NCBI RefSeq assembly: GCF_002272015.1
Contig: NZ_NPBY01000049.1
Location: 1-64,000, forward strand
Length of the DNA stretch: 64,000 bases
From: Paenibacillus campinasensis
GTDB taxonomy: Bacteria > Bacillota > Bacilli > Paenibacillales > Paenibacillaceae
Reading direction: 5' to 3'
Positions 33,212 to 41,344 of this stretch are shown here, in pieces. The notes beneath the pieces are model-generated. The model worked only from the letters and a program-made list of their open reading frames with translations, had not been told where the DNA came from and did no database searches. Every line of letters begins with the position of its first letter. Position 1 is the stretch's first letter. Position numbers and translations under genes: made by a program.

Positions 33212-33889
33212 GTGTCATCATCGGAATTATTCTGGATGCCGGTATGGCTTTCGTTAAAAACGTCATTGCTGTCCAGCATCCTGGCCTTTATACTCGGAAC
33301 TGCGGCAGCCAGATGGATGTCTCGCCGCATGTTTCCGGGAAAGGCGATGGTGGAGACCTTTCTCATTCTGCCGCTTGTTCTGCCGCCGACCGTGATCGGT
33401 TTTATCCTCCTGGTCGTGCTGGGAAGGAACAGCTGGGTCGGCAGACTGGCGGAGTGGCTGTTCGCACAGCCGATTATATTCAGCTGGGGCGCTGCGGTCA
33501 TCGCCGCGGTGGTCGTATCTTTTCCGCTTGTGTATCAGAGCATGCGGGCCGGCTTTGACTCGGTTGATCGCGAGCTGGAGGATTCCGCCCGGTCGCAAGG
33601 AGCGGGGGAGTGGCAAGTGCTTCGCTGGATTACACTGCCGCTCGTAAGCCGATCAGCGATGGCGGCATACATCCTTGCGTTTGCAAGAGGATTGGGTGAA
33701 TTCGGAGCGACCTGGATGGTAGCCGGTAATATTCCCGGCAAAACCCAGACGCTGCCGACTGCGATATATGTTGCCGTCAGCAACGGGGATCACAGGCTGG
33801 CGTGGACCTGGACGGCGGTCATTATATTGTTTTCCTGGCTGCTTCTGGCAGCTGCAGGTTCGGGACGACGAGAGCGCACCGGCCGGTGA
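33212..33889 (+). CDS. modB: Molybdate ABC transporter permease
   Basis: ModB is the membrane channel of the molybdate importer. The 225 residues have five hydrophobic helices, VETFLILPLVLPPTVIGF early on, and the ABC-contact EAA-like loop ELEDSARSQGAGEWQVLRWITLPL, followed by FARGLGEFGATWMVAGNIPGKTQTLP. The start is GTG at 33212 with GGAGGGAATG upstream. The ATPase gene modC, which normally follows, is absent; the next gene is a sugar kinase. ModB must borrow an ATPase made elsewhere or be non-functional. Confidence 0.92.
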   Translation: MSSSELFWMPVWLSLKTSLLSSILAFILGTAAARWMSRRMFPGKAMVETFLILPLVLPPTVIGFILLVVLGRNSWVGRLAEWLFAQPIIFSWGAAVIAAVVVSFPLVYQSMRAGFDSVDRELEDSARSQGAGEWQVLRWITLPLVSRSAMAAYILAFARGLGEFGATWMVAGNIPGKTQTLPTAIYVAVSNGDHRLAWTWTAVIILFSWLLLAAAGSGRRERTGR

Positions 33890-33916
33890 ACATGATGAAA
33901 TGAGGGATGAACGAGC

Positions 33917-34804
33917 ATGAGTATACTGGGAGCAATTGAAGCGGGTGGAACGAAATTTGTGTGCGGAATCGGTAATGAGGACGGCACTGTCGTGGAGCGT
34001 GTAAGCTTTCCAACGACGACACCGGAAGAAACGATGGGCCGGGTGTTTGAGTTTTTCGCGGATAAGAATGTGTCTGCTATTGGCGTCGGTTCCTTCGGAC
34101 CGATTGATCCGGTAAAAGGAAGTCCTACATATGGAAGCATTACAACCACACCGAAGCCTCATTGGAGCAACTTCAACATTGTGAATGCGTTGAAGGAGCG
34201 CTTTCCGGTACCGATCGGTTTCGATACTGACGTGAACGGGGCAGCGCTGGGCGAATATACATGGGGGGCTGCCCAAGGGCTGGACAGCTGCCTGTATATT
34301 ACGATTGGCACAGGTGTGGGTGCAGGAGCCGTTGTCTCCGGCGAATTGATCCACGGCTTGTCACATCCGGAAATGGGCCATATTTACGTGCGCCGTCATC
34401 CGGAAGACACCTATGAAGGAACTTGCCCGTATCATGGGGACTGTCTGGAGGGGCTGGCCGCAGGTCCGTCGCTTGGCAAACGCTGGGGAGTTGCCGGCGC
34501 CGAGCTTACGCCGGATCATCCGGCATGGGAGATGGAGGCTTATTATCTGGCCCAAGCACTGATGAATTATGTGCTCATTCTATCCCCGCAGCGCATCGTG
34601 ATGGGTGGAGGCGTGATGAAGCAGGAGCAGCTGTTCCCGATGATTCGCAAGAAGCTTCAGGAGCTGCTTGCGGGCTATGTTCAGCATCCAAGCCTTGGGG
34701 ATCAGATTGACGAGTTCATCGTTCCTCCGGGCCTTGGCGACAATGCGGGGCTGTGCGGGGCGCTGGCCTTGGCGAAGCTGGCTTTGGCTGAAGAGGCGAA
34801 CTAA
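33917..34804 (+). CDS. ROK family fructokinase
   Basis: The 295-residue kinase phosphorylates fructose (or a related hexose) with ATP. Visible are the ATP-binding GAIEAGGTKFVCGIG, the sugar-binding FDTDVNGAALGEYTWGAAQG with catalytic aspartate, the phosphate loop TIGTGVGAGAV, and the ROK zinc motif HPEDTYEGTCPYHGDCLEG. It resembles GmuE/ScrK of Bacillus. GAGGGATGAACGAG precedes the ATG. It follows modB by 27 bases and may be read from the same mRNA, but it also may have an unrelated role. Confidence 0.9.
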   Translation: MSILGAIEAGGTKFVCGIGNEDGTVVERVSFPTTTPEETMGRVFEFFADKNVSAIGVGSFGPIDPVKGSPTYGSITTTPKPHWSNFNIVNALKERFPVPIGFDTDVNGAALGEYTWGAAQGLDSCLYITIGTGVGAGAVVSGELIHGLSHPEMGHIYVRRHPEDTYEGTCPYHGDCLEGLAAGPSLGKRWGVAGAELTPDHPAWEMEAYYLAQALMNYVLILSPQRIVMGGGVMKQEQLFPMIRKKLQELLAGYVQHPSLGDQIDEFIVPPGLGDNAGLCGALALAKLALAEEAN

Positions 34805-34873
34805 GCGGAAGAAGTTCGTTACCACCTTACAGCCATGGTCATGGACAGTTAGAGAAAGCTGTGCGATAAAGGC

Positions 34874-34901
34874 TTGATTACATTACAGAATATGGTATTA
34901 T
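34874..34901 (+). promoter_or_regulatory. Promoter upstream of a leader terminator and the HRDC gene
   Basis: TTGATT (34874-34879), 16 bases, TATTAT (34896-34901) with a TG extension. Initiation near 34908 is only 25 bases before the hairpin at 34933. Confidence 0.5.
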
Positions 34902-34932
34902 AACTGTAACAGTATAACGGAACGGATAAGGA

Positions 34933-34975
34933 AGCACCTTTCCAGCCGCGAGTAGCGGCGGAGGGGTGCTTTTTG
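34933..34975 (+). terminator. Terminator, possibly an attenuator of the HRDC gene
   Basis: AGCACC (34933-34938) pairs with GGTGCT near 34965-34970, with inner GCCGC/GCGGC pairs, then five T residues. It may simply end the fructokinase mRNA, or stop transcripts from the promoter at 34874. Confidence 0.85.
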
Positions 34976-35012
34976 TCGTTGTACTGAAATGCGTAGCGGG
35001 AGGAGTCGTAAC

Positions 35013-36044
35013 ATGCAGATTGTGTTTATGAATCAAATGTCGAGAACAGACCAGGAGGGCCTGGCGCAATTCGCACAGGTCTGGATTGGGGAGGAGGAAG
35101 GCGTGTGGCGCCTTGGTTGGCGGGATATGGAGCTTGACGGCGAGGCAGTGGATGAGGAATGGTATGAAGGCAGTTCGTGGAATGAAATGCTGTACGTTTA
35201 TCGTCACCGGCTGGCAGTCAAGCTTGGAGATGGCTACAGACCTATGATTGAAGGCGTGTTTCATGAGCCGCAGGAAGTGGCAGGCAAGCAGCAGACGGCC
35301 CAGAAGCTGCAGTGCTACAGCGAGCTGTACGGTAACGAGGAGCTGTACACCGAGCTGTGTGCCTGGCGGCGCAAGAAGGCGGCTTCGGGAAGAAAGGCCC
35401 CTTATTTCGTCGCGAGCAATCGTGTGTTGAGACTAATCAGCGCCTTCATTCCGCAGACGGAGGAGGAGCTGCTTCAGCTGCCGGGCATTGGTGCCAGCAA
35501 GGCATCAGAGCATGGTGCAGAGTGGCTGGAGCTGACGTCCAAGGTGGCGCGCACGACCGCGTTTCCGCTTGACTGGGTCTATGATGCGCTAAGGGAGGAA
35601 GAATATGTAGCCTGGCTGTACAAGCAGAAGGAGGCCAAGTACAAGCAGGAATTGGAGCGATTTCGCACGCGCAGGGTCATGCTGTCCGGCATAGCCGAAG
35701 GGGCGTCTCTCATGCAGCTGAAAGAGCGGACCGCCATGTCCCGGCGTGAGCTGCTGGAGCAGCTGGAAGAGCTGGAGAAGGACGGGTATGATACCGATGC
35801 CTTGATTCAGCTGGAGCTGAACGCGGTACCGGAGGAGGAGCAGAAGTCAATTTGGAAAGCCTTCGAGGAGCTGGGCGACACGTTCCTGAAGCCTGTCCTG
35901 CAGCGGGTATATGGTCAGGAGGCGGATGGGACAAGCACGACAGAACAGCTGTACGAACGCCTCCGTCTGATCCGGATCCGTTACCGCCGGAGCGCAGGGG
36001 GGGCGGACAGTCGAAATTCGGACAGACGAAGAAATGTCGGTTAG
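35013..36044 (+). CDS. HRDC domain protein
   Basis: The 343-residue cytosolic protein has an HRDC nucleic-acid-binding domain at about 95-175 (WRRKKAASGRKAPYFVASNRVLRLISAFIPQTEEELLQLPGIG is its core, split here by description: the A-S-G-R-K-A-P-Y and L-L-Q-L-P-G-I-G parts). A helix-turn-helix-like segment (LMQLKERTAMSRRELLEQLEELE) follows, then a basic tail. It has no helicase motifs, so it is not RecQ. ATG 35013 follows GGGAGGAG; an earlier ATG at 34989 is unsupported. Role in DNA or RNA handling is inferred from the domain only. Confidence 0.8.
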   Translation: MQIVFMNQMSRTDQEGLAQFAQVWIGEEEGVWRLGWRDMELDGEAVDEEWYEGSSWNEMLYVYRHRLAVKLGDGYRPMIEGVFHEPQEVAGKQQTAQKLQCYSELYGNEELYTELCAWRRKKAASGRKAPYFVASNRVLRLISAFIPQTEEELLQLPGIGASKASEHGAEWLELTSKVARTTAFPLDWVYDALREEEYVAWLYKQKEAKYKQELERFRTRRVMLSGIAEGASLMQLKERTAMSRRELLEQLEELEKDGYDTDALIQLELNAVPEEEQKSIWKAFEELGDTFLKPVLQRVYGQEADGTSTTEQLYERLRLIRIRYRRSAGGADSRNSDRRRNVG

Positions 36045-36091
36045 ACGTGAGGAAAGCCTCAGGCTGCTGTGACAAGCGATGAATAAACCTA

Positions 36092-36140
36092 AAAAACGCT
36101 GTCTCTCATCAGCTACTCTAGCTTGTGAGACAGCGTTTTT
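36092..36140. terminator. Bidirectional terminator between convergent genes
   Basis: AAAAACGCTGTCTC (36092-36105) and GAGACAGCGTTTTT (36127-36140) form a 14-bp stem serving the HRDC gene and corA. Confidence 0.92.
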
Positions 36141-36144
36141 CATT

Positions 36145-37080
36145 TCAGATCCAATCCTTTTTACGGAAAAGATAGAACATTAGGAGACCCGCAGATACCA
36201 TAATCCCGATGACAACATAATAGGAATATTTCCATTCTAGCTCAGGCATATACTCGAAGTTCATTCCGTATATGCCGGTGATCAGCGTAAGCGGGATGAA
36301 GATGGTTGTAATCGCCGTAAAGACACGCATGATTTCGTTCGCGCGGTTGGCGATACTGGACTGGTAGGCTTCCCGAAGGTTGCCCATCAGATCCCGATAC
36401 GTCTCGAACGTCTCGGAAATTTTGACGGCGTTCTCGTAGATGTCGCTGAAGTACTTTTGCAGCTGATCATCGATGAGCCGAAGATCCTTTTTATTCAGGG
36501 TGTTGATCACTTCCTTCTGAGGACCGAGCACCTTCTTCAGCCACAGAATCTCACTGCGAAGACCGATAATCTCATGCAGATGGGCCTTCTTGGTATGCAT
36601 CAGAATATCTTCTTCCAGCTTCTCGATCCGCGCCTCGATTCGGTCCCCGACGGAGAAGTAGTTGTCGGTCACAAGGTCGATCAGCAGATACAGGAAGCGG
36701 TCCGGCGTGCTGACCTCCTCTTCCCATAGAAGAGGTTTCAGTGTGCGAAGTTCGTGGATTTTTTGCTTCGTTACCGTAATGATAAAATGCCGTCCAAGAA
36801 AGATGTTAAGCGCCCGCAGAAAGATTTCCTCATCATCAAAGCGAATGCTGTTCACTACAATAAAGTAATGATCTTCATAAATTTCAATCTTCGGCCGCTG
36901 TTCCTCTTCGCTCAAGCAGTCCTCGACCGCAAGGTCGTGGAGGGAAAATAGCGGCTGCAGTTCCTCCAGATCGTCCACATCGGCATCCAGCCAATAAAAG
37001 CCGCTTTCCGGGGCCGTCAGGGTGGCTCTGATGTCTTCGACAGGTGTAAAAACACCCGCATCAACCAACCGGATTTTCAT
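36145..37080 (-). CDS. corA: CorA family magnesium/cobalt channel
   Basis: CorA is a pentameric channel importing Mg2+. The 311 residues have a large cytoplasmic alpha/beta N-domain (FYWLDADVDDLEEL, HDLAVEDCL), long stalk helices, and two C-terminal membrane helices, the first ending in the selectivity motif YGMNFEYMPE, the second closing with the basic FRKKDWI. TGGAGTG is the ribosome site, and a perfect 8-bp inverted repeat touches it. Upstream on the same strand are a 35-codon frame and a good promoter, suggesting leader-based control. Confidence 0.95.
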   Translation of the reverse strand: MKIRLVDAGVFTPVEDIRATLTAPESGFYWLDADVDDLEELQPLFSLHDLAVEDCLSEEEQRPKIEIYEDHYFIVVNSIRFDDEEIFLRALNIFLGRHFIITVTKQKIHELRTLKPLLWEEEVSTPDRFLYLLIDLVTDNYFSVGDRIEARIEKLEEDILMHTKKAHLHEIIGLRSEILWLKKVLGPQKEVINTLNKKDLRLIDDQLQKYFSDIYENAVKISETFETYRDLMGNLREAYQSSIANRANEIMRVFTAITTIFIPLTLITGIYGMNFEYMPELEWKYSYYVVIGIMVSAGLLMFYLFRKKDWI

Positions 37081-37137
37081 CTGATATCACTCCATTTCCA
37101 TTCGTGAAAATTGGCGCATAAAAGCACAAGATATCAG
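37081..37137 (-). promoter_or_regulatory. Hairpin that can mask the corA start
   Basis: GATATCAG lies directly before the corA ATG in the mRNA, and its complement CTGATATC is 41 bases upstream (positions 37081-37088 and 37130-37137). Pairing would put the ribosome site TGGAGTG in the loop next to the stem. It could reduce translation until opened. Confidence 0.5.
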
Positions 37138-37188
37138 CTTGCCGGGGAAGAACGGGCGAAGAACTTAGGTTTCTCTCATTAAAGCCTT

Positions 37189-37296
37189 CTATATAAGCGC
37201 ATGAAAAATAACGCCGCCCTCCGCCGGTGAGCTGATCTTGGTCCTATGCGGTTGTGCTTCCTGGTTATCCAGCTTCTGGCTCGGGTCACCGTCCAT
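37189..37296 (-). CDS. Possible 35-residue leader peptide upstream of corA
   Basis: ATG at 37296 (minus strand) opens a 35-codon frame, MDGDPSQKLDNQEAQ followed by PHRTKISSPAEGGVIFHALI, ending in TAG. AGAGGTGA lies nine bases ahead of the ATG, and a TTGAAA-17-TATACT promoter lies about 40 bases before it. The frame ends 108 bases before corA on the same strand. Leader frames with prolines control Mg2+ transporter genes in enteric bacteria (mgtL, corL). This one has three prolines, but a shared mechanism is only a suggestion. It may equally be an unrelated small protein. Confidence 0.55.
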   Translation of the reverse strand: MDGDPSQKLDNQEAQPHRTKISSPAEGGVIFHALI

Positions 37297-37340
37297 CTTC
37301 CATGTCACCTCTTTCATCAATGTTGTTGCAGCACTTGTCT

Positions 37341-37369
37341 AGTATAACGCCGGGTGTACGACCTTTCAA
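37341..37369 (-). promoter_or_regulatory. Promoter of the small frame and corA
   Basis: On the minus strand TTGAAA (37369-37364), 17 bases, TATACT (37346-37341). Transcription would start near 37334. Confidence 0.7.
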
Positions 37370-37450
37370 GATGAAATATAGGCCGGATATGACGCTGTTG
37401 TACAGGGTATGGAAACCGCGAGGAATATGTGACGATAAAGCTAGAGGTTC

Positions 37451-37479
37451 TTGACGAAAAAAAATTATTGATTTAAAGT
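37451..37479 (+). promoter_or_regulatory. Promoter of the met operon
   Basis: TTGACG (37451-37456), 17 bases, TAAAGT (37474-37479). Initiation near 37486, shortly before the S-box. Confidence 0.6.
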
Positions 37480-37519
37480 AAATCTAACAACAGTCTTGTG
37501 ACAATCGAATACAGCGAAA

Positions 37520-37703
37520 TCTTATCAAGAGCAGGTGGAGGGACTAGCCCTATGAAACCCGGCAACCGGCGGCAACATCGCACGGTGCTAATTCTTGCAG
37601 GATGCATGGTTTGCGTTTTTGAAAAACGCAGGCATTCTGACAGATGAGAGAGGCGCATAGTTAATACGTATATGATGACCTTTCTCTTCGGAGAAAGGTT
37701 TTC
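37520..37703 (+). promoter_or_regulatory. SAM-I (S-box) riboswitch with terminator
   Basis: The aptamer starts with TCTTATCAAGAG (from 37520) and shows GGTGGAGGGACTAGCCC, GAAACCCGGCAACC, and GGTGCTAATTCTTGC, then closes with GATGAGAG at 37643-37650. P1 pairs TCTTATC with GATGAGA. A terminator follows at 37678. High S-adenosylmethionine should stop transcription before metA. Confidence 0.97.
37678..37703 (+). terminator. S-box terminator
   Basis: ACCTTTCTC (37678-37686), TTCG loop, GAGAAAGGT (37691-37699), then TTTTC. Confidence 0.92.
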
Positions 37704-37782
37704 TTGCGTTTCAAGGTACTTATCGCTCTTTCTCTTGAAAGCATGAATCGATTCGTCAATTATTTTGAAGGAGTGAGTTCAC

Positions 37783-38700
37783 ATGCCGATTAAAATTCCA
37801 GATGCGCTGCCAGCTAAAGAAGTGTTGTCTGGAGAAAATATTTTTGTGATGGATGAAAGCCAGGCCTTCCATCAGGACATCCGTCCGCTGCGAATTGCTA
37901 TCCTGAATCTGATGCCTACCAAGGAAACGACCGAGACGCAGCTGCTTCGGTTAATTGGTAACTCGCCGCTGCAGGTCGATGTGGTGCTGCTCCATCCGAG
38001 CTCCCACATTTCCAAAAACACGTCGGCTGAGCATCTCTCCACGTTTTACAAAACGTTCGAGCAGGTCAAAAATCGCCGTTTTGACGGCATGATCATTACT
38101 GGCGCTCCGGTGGAGCAGCTGGAGTTCGAGCAGGTGAACTACTGGAATGAGCTGACGGAAATATTTGAGTGGACCAAGACGAATGTGACGTCTACCCTGC
38201 ACATATGCTGGGCCTCCCAAGCCGGCTTGTATTATCATTATGGAGTTCCGAAATACAGCCTGCCGAAGAAATGCTTTGGCGTATTCGAGCATTCGGTTAA
38301 CGAGCCCTGTACGAAGCTGCTCCGGGGATTTGATGAGATGTTCCTCGTTCCGCACTCCCGTCATACCGAGGTTCGCCGCGAGGACATTGCCCAGCATGAG
38401 GATCTTGTCATTCTGTCGGAATCGGAGGAGGCCGGCGTATATCTGGTAGCTTCCAAGGATGGCAAGCAAATATTTGCTACCGGTCATTCCGAATATGATC
38501 CAGACTCGCTGAAATGGGAATATGATCGCGATGTGGCAAAAGGGATGGAGATTGATCTGCCCGTTAATTATTATCCGAACAACGACCCGTCCAGGCAACC
38601 ACGGTCCGTATGGCGGGCACATGCCAACCTTTTATTCTCGAATTGGTTGAACTATTATGTGTACCAAGAGACACCGTATGACATCGGCCCGCAAATCTAG
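37783..38700 (+). CDS. metA: Homoserine O-acetyltransferase, MetA type
   Basis: MetA activates homoserine for methionine synthesis by transferring an acyl group. The 305 residues carry the nucleophile in HICWASQAG (Cys142) and the usual glutamine-amidotransferase-like fold. Residue 111 is Glu (GAPVEQ). In characterised MetA enzymes Glu111 goes with acetyl-CoA and Gly111 with succinyl-CoA, so this enzyme should make O-acetylhomoserine even though MetA is often annotated as a succinyltransferase. GAAGGAGTG precedes the ATG. It is the first gene of an S-box-controlled metA-metI-metC operon. Confidence 0.95.
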   Translation: MPIKIPDALPAKEVLSGENIFVMDESQAFHQDIRPLRIAILNLMPTKETTETQLLRLIGNSPLQVDVVLLHPSSHISKNTSAEHLSTFYKTFEQVKNRRFDGMIITGAPVEQLEFEQVNYWNELTEIFEWTKTNVTSTLHICWASQAGLYYHYGVPKYSLPKKCFGVFEHSVNEPCTKLLRGFDEMFLVPHSRHTEVRREDIAQHEDLVILSESEEAGVYLVASKDGKQIFATGHSEYDPDSLKWEYDRDVAKGMEIDLPVNYYPNNDPSRQPRSVWRAHANLLFSNWLNYYVYQETPYDIGPQI

Positions 38701-38727
38701 CGCGCACACCCGAGGAGGAGCAATGAT

Positions 38728-39912
38728 ATGGATAAAAAACCGTTGAATATCGAAAGCCGGCTAGCCCAGATCGGTTCGGTTCAGGAGCCGGTAACCGGCG
38801 CGATCAATTTCCCGATCTATCAGGCAACGGCCTTCCGCCACCCCAAGCTTGGCCAAAGCACCGGATTTGATTACATCCGCACGAAAAGCCCGACGAGACA
38901 AGTGCTGGAGGATGCCTGCGCGGAGCTGGAATCCGGGGATGCCGGATTCGCTTGCAGCTCGGGCATGGCTGCGCTGCAAACCGTATTTGCCCTGTTTGGC
39001 AAGGGGGATCATCTGATTGTATCCCTGGATTTGTACGGCGGCACTTATCGGCTGCTGGAGCGGATTATGTCCAAGTTCGGGGTAACGGCAACCTATGTGG
39101 ATACGAACGATCTGGATGCGCTGGAGCAATCGCGGCAGCCAAATACAAAGGCGGTATTCATCGAGACGCCGACCAACCCGCTTATGATGATTACCGATAT
39201 TGAAGCGGTTTGCACATGGGCAAGTCGTCACCAGCTGTTGACAATCGTGGACAACACGCTGCTCACGCCTTATTTTCAAAGGCCGATTGAGCTTGGAGCC
39301 GATATCGTCGTACATAGCGCGACCAAATATCTGGGCGGTCACAACGATGTGCTGGCAGGCCTGATTGTAACGAAGGGCAAGGAATTGTCCGAGGAGATGG
39401 CCTTTCTTCATAATTCGATCGGAGCGGTGCTGAGCCCGTCCGACTCCTATCAGTTAATGAGAGGGATGAAGACGCTGGCCCTCCGAATGGAGCGCCATCA
39501 GTCGAATGCGACGGCGGTTGCGACCTTCCTGCAGGGACATCCGGCTGTGGAGGAAGTATTCTATCCCGGTCTGCCGGAACATCCGGGCTACGATATTCAG
39601 AGCCGCCAGTCCAGCGGCAATACCGGAATTTTCTCCTTCAAGGTGAAGGATGCCCGCTATGTAGAACCGGTGCTGCGGCATATTCGCCTGATTGCCTTCG
39701 CAGAAAGCCTGGGCGGGGTCGAATCGCTCATGACCTATCCGGCCGTACAGACGCATGCGGATATTCCGGTTGAGATTCGGGAAGCGGTTGGCGTAGATGA
39801 CCGTCTGCTCCGTTTCTCAGTCGGCATCGAATTCGCCGAGGACCTGATTGCTGATCTGGATCAAGCGCTGAACGCAGCGATGGCCGAGGTGGAAGGAGGC
39901 GAGCTGCGATGA
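38728..39912 (+). CDS. metI: Cystathionine gamma-synthase / O-acetylhomoserine thiolyase
   Basis: This 394-residue PLP enzyme of the trans-sulfuration family joins cysteine (or sulfide) to the acyl-homoserine made by MetA. It shows AGFACSSGMAALQTVFAL, the PLP-contact segment VFIETPTNPLMMITDIEA, and the PLP lysine in VVHSATKYLGGHNDVLAG. CGAGGAGGAG lies before the ATG. Its stop overlaps the start of metC by four bases. The order matches metI-metC in Bacillus subtilis, which is why gamma-synthase is assigned to the first paralogue. Confidence 0.93.
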   Translation: MDKKPLNIESRLAQIGSVQEPVTGAINFPIYQATAFRHPKLGQSTGFDYIRTKSPTRQVLEDACAELESGDAGFACSSGMAALQTVFALFGKGDHLIVSLDLYGGTYRLLERIMSKFGVTATYVDTNDLDALEQSRQPNTKAVFIETPTNPLMMITDIEAVCTWASRHQLLTIVDNTLLTPYFQRPIELGADIVVHSATKYLGGHNDVLAGLIVTKGKELSEEMAFLHNSIGAVLSPSDSYQLMRGMKTLALRMERHQSNATAVATFLQGHPAVEEVFYPGLPEHPGYDIQSRQSSGNTGIFSFKVKDARYVEPVLRHIRLIAFAESLGGVESLMTYPAVQTHADIPVEIREAVGVDDRLLRFSVGIEFAEDLIADLDQALNAAMAEVEGGELR

Positions 39913-41078
39913 GTTCGGACCGACATTCAACCGATCCGTTGAAGTTTGAAACTAAGCTGCTTCATTTCGGAGGCGAGATCGATCGCACGACCGGAGCGTC
40001 AAGCGTCCCGATCTATCAGGCGTCAACCTTTCATCACGAAGACGTCAATCATCCGCCGGTTCATGATTACAGCCGTTCCGGCAATCCGACCCGGCAAGCG
40101 CTGGAAGACTACATTGCGCTGCTGGAAGGCGGCGTGCGCGGGTTCGCGTATTCCTCCGGCATGGCTGCCATATCCAGCAGCTTCATGCTGCTGTCCGCCG
40201 GCGATCATATGATTGTTACCGAGGATGTATATGGCGGCACTTACCGGTTGTTGACCACCATCCTGAACCGCATGGGCATCGAGAGCACGTTCGTCGACAT
40301 GACCGATCTGGAGCAGGTCAAGGCAGCAATCAGGCCAAATACCAAAGCTGTATATATGGAGACACCATCCAATCCAACATTAAAAATAACGGATATCAGC
40401 GGCGTGACGAGCTGGGCCAAGGAACACGACCTGCTGACGCTGCTGGACAATACGTTCATGACCCCATACTATCAGCGTCCGATTGAACTGGGTGTCGATA
40501 TTGTCATTCATAGTGCAACCAAGTTTCTCGGGGGCCACAGCGACGTGCTGGCCGGTCTTGCTGTCGCCAGAACGGAAGAGCTTGCGGCGGAGCTGAAGAA
40601 GCTGCAAAACGGGCTCGGGACGGTGCTCGGCGTTCAGGATTCATGGCTGCTTATGCGGGGCATGAAGACGCTCGGGGCGCGAATGGCCCACAGTGAGCAG
40701 AGCGCAGCCAAGCTTGCAGCCTGGCTTCAGGGGCGCAGCGATATCGAGCGGGTCTATTATCCGGGCCTGCTGCATCATCCGGGGCGCGAGATTCATGAGA
40801 AGCAGTCGACCGGATATGGAGCGGTCGTCTCGTTTGATGTAGGTTCCGGAGAACGGGCGAAGCAGGTGCTGAACCGCGTCAGGCTGCCGCTTGTAGCTGT
40901 CAGTCTTGGGGCTGTGGAGAGCATTCTGTCTTATCCGGCGATGATGTCCCATGCGGCAATGGGCGCAGAGGTGCGTCAGGAGAGAGGCATTACGGACGGT
41001 CTGCTGCGCTTCTCTGTCGGGCTTGAGGACGTGGATGATTTGATTATGGATCTCAGCGAGGCGCTTAACGGCGCTTGA
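39909..41078 (+). CDS. metC: Cystathionine beta-lyase
   Basis: MetC cleaves cystathionine to homocysteine, pyruvate and ammonia. The 389-residue PLP enzyme is a close paralogue of the preceding gene: GFAYSSGMAAISSSFMLL, YMETPSNPTLKITDISG and PLP lysine in VIHSATKFLGGHSDVLAG. Start ATG overlaps the metI stop (ATGA) with AAGGAGGCGAG ahead, indicating translational coupling. The pair likely arose by tandem duplication. The specificity assignment rests on gene order. Confidence 0.92.
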   Translation: MSSDRHSTDPLKFETKLLHFGGEIDRTTGASSVPIYQASTFHHEDVNHPPVHDYSRSGNPTRQALEDYIALLEGGVRGFAYSSGMAAISSSFMLLSAGDHMIVTEDVYGGTYRLLTTILNRMGIESTFVDMTDLEQVKAAIRPNTKAVYMETPSNPTLKITDISGVTSWAKEHDLLTLLDNTFMTPYYQRPIELGVDIVIHSATKFLGGHSDVLAGLAVARTEELAAELKKLQNGLGTVLGVQDSWLLMRGMKTLGARMAHSEQSAAKLAAWLQGRSDIERVYYPGLLHHPGREIHEKQSTGYGAVVSFDVGSGERAKQVLNRVRLPLVAVSLGAVESILSYPAMMSHAAMGAEVRQERGITDGLLRFSVGLEDVDDLIMDLSEALNGA

Positions 41079-41231
41079 GCGGATAAACCTGGCAGCGAAT
41101 GAAGGCAAGTACCCCGGGCAAGAGCGATCGGAAGTCCCCTCATTCCCCGTAGCGGCATCTTTGCTGGAAGTCAAGCACTTATATCTGATATGAGCCTTAT
41201 ATATCTTCTTAAATGTTATGAATTCATGAAC

Positions 41232-41266
41232 AACGGCATCCCGTTTCATTCGGGATGTCGTTTTTG
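41232..41266 (+). terminator. met operon terminator
   Basis: AACGGCATCCCG (41232-41243) pairs with CGGGATGTCGTT (41251-41262) with one G-U pair, then T residues. The rest of the gap 41079-41344 shows no gene. Confidence 0.9.
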
Positions 41267-41344
41267 AACCGGGAATGTGGTAGGATGGTGAAGACAAGAG
41301 TTTACTTGCCACTGCGAATTTGCTGCAGATAGGAGGCTATCAAT

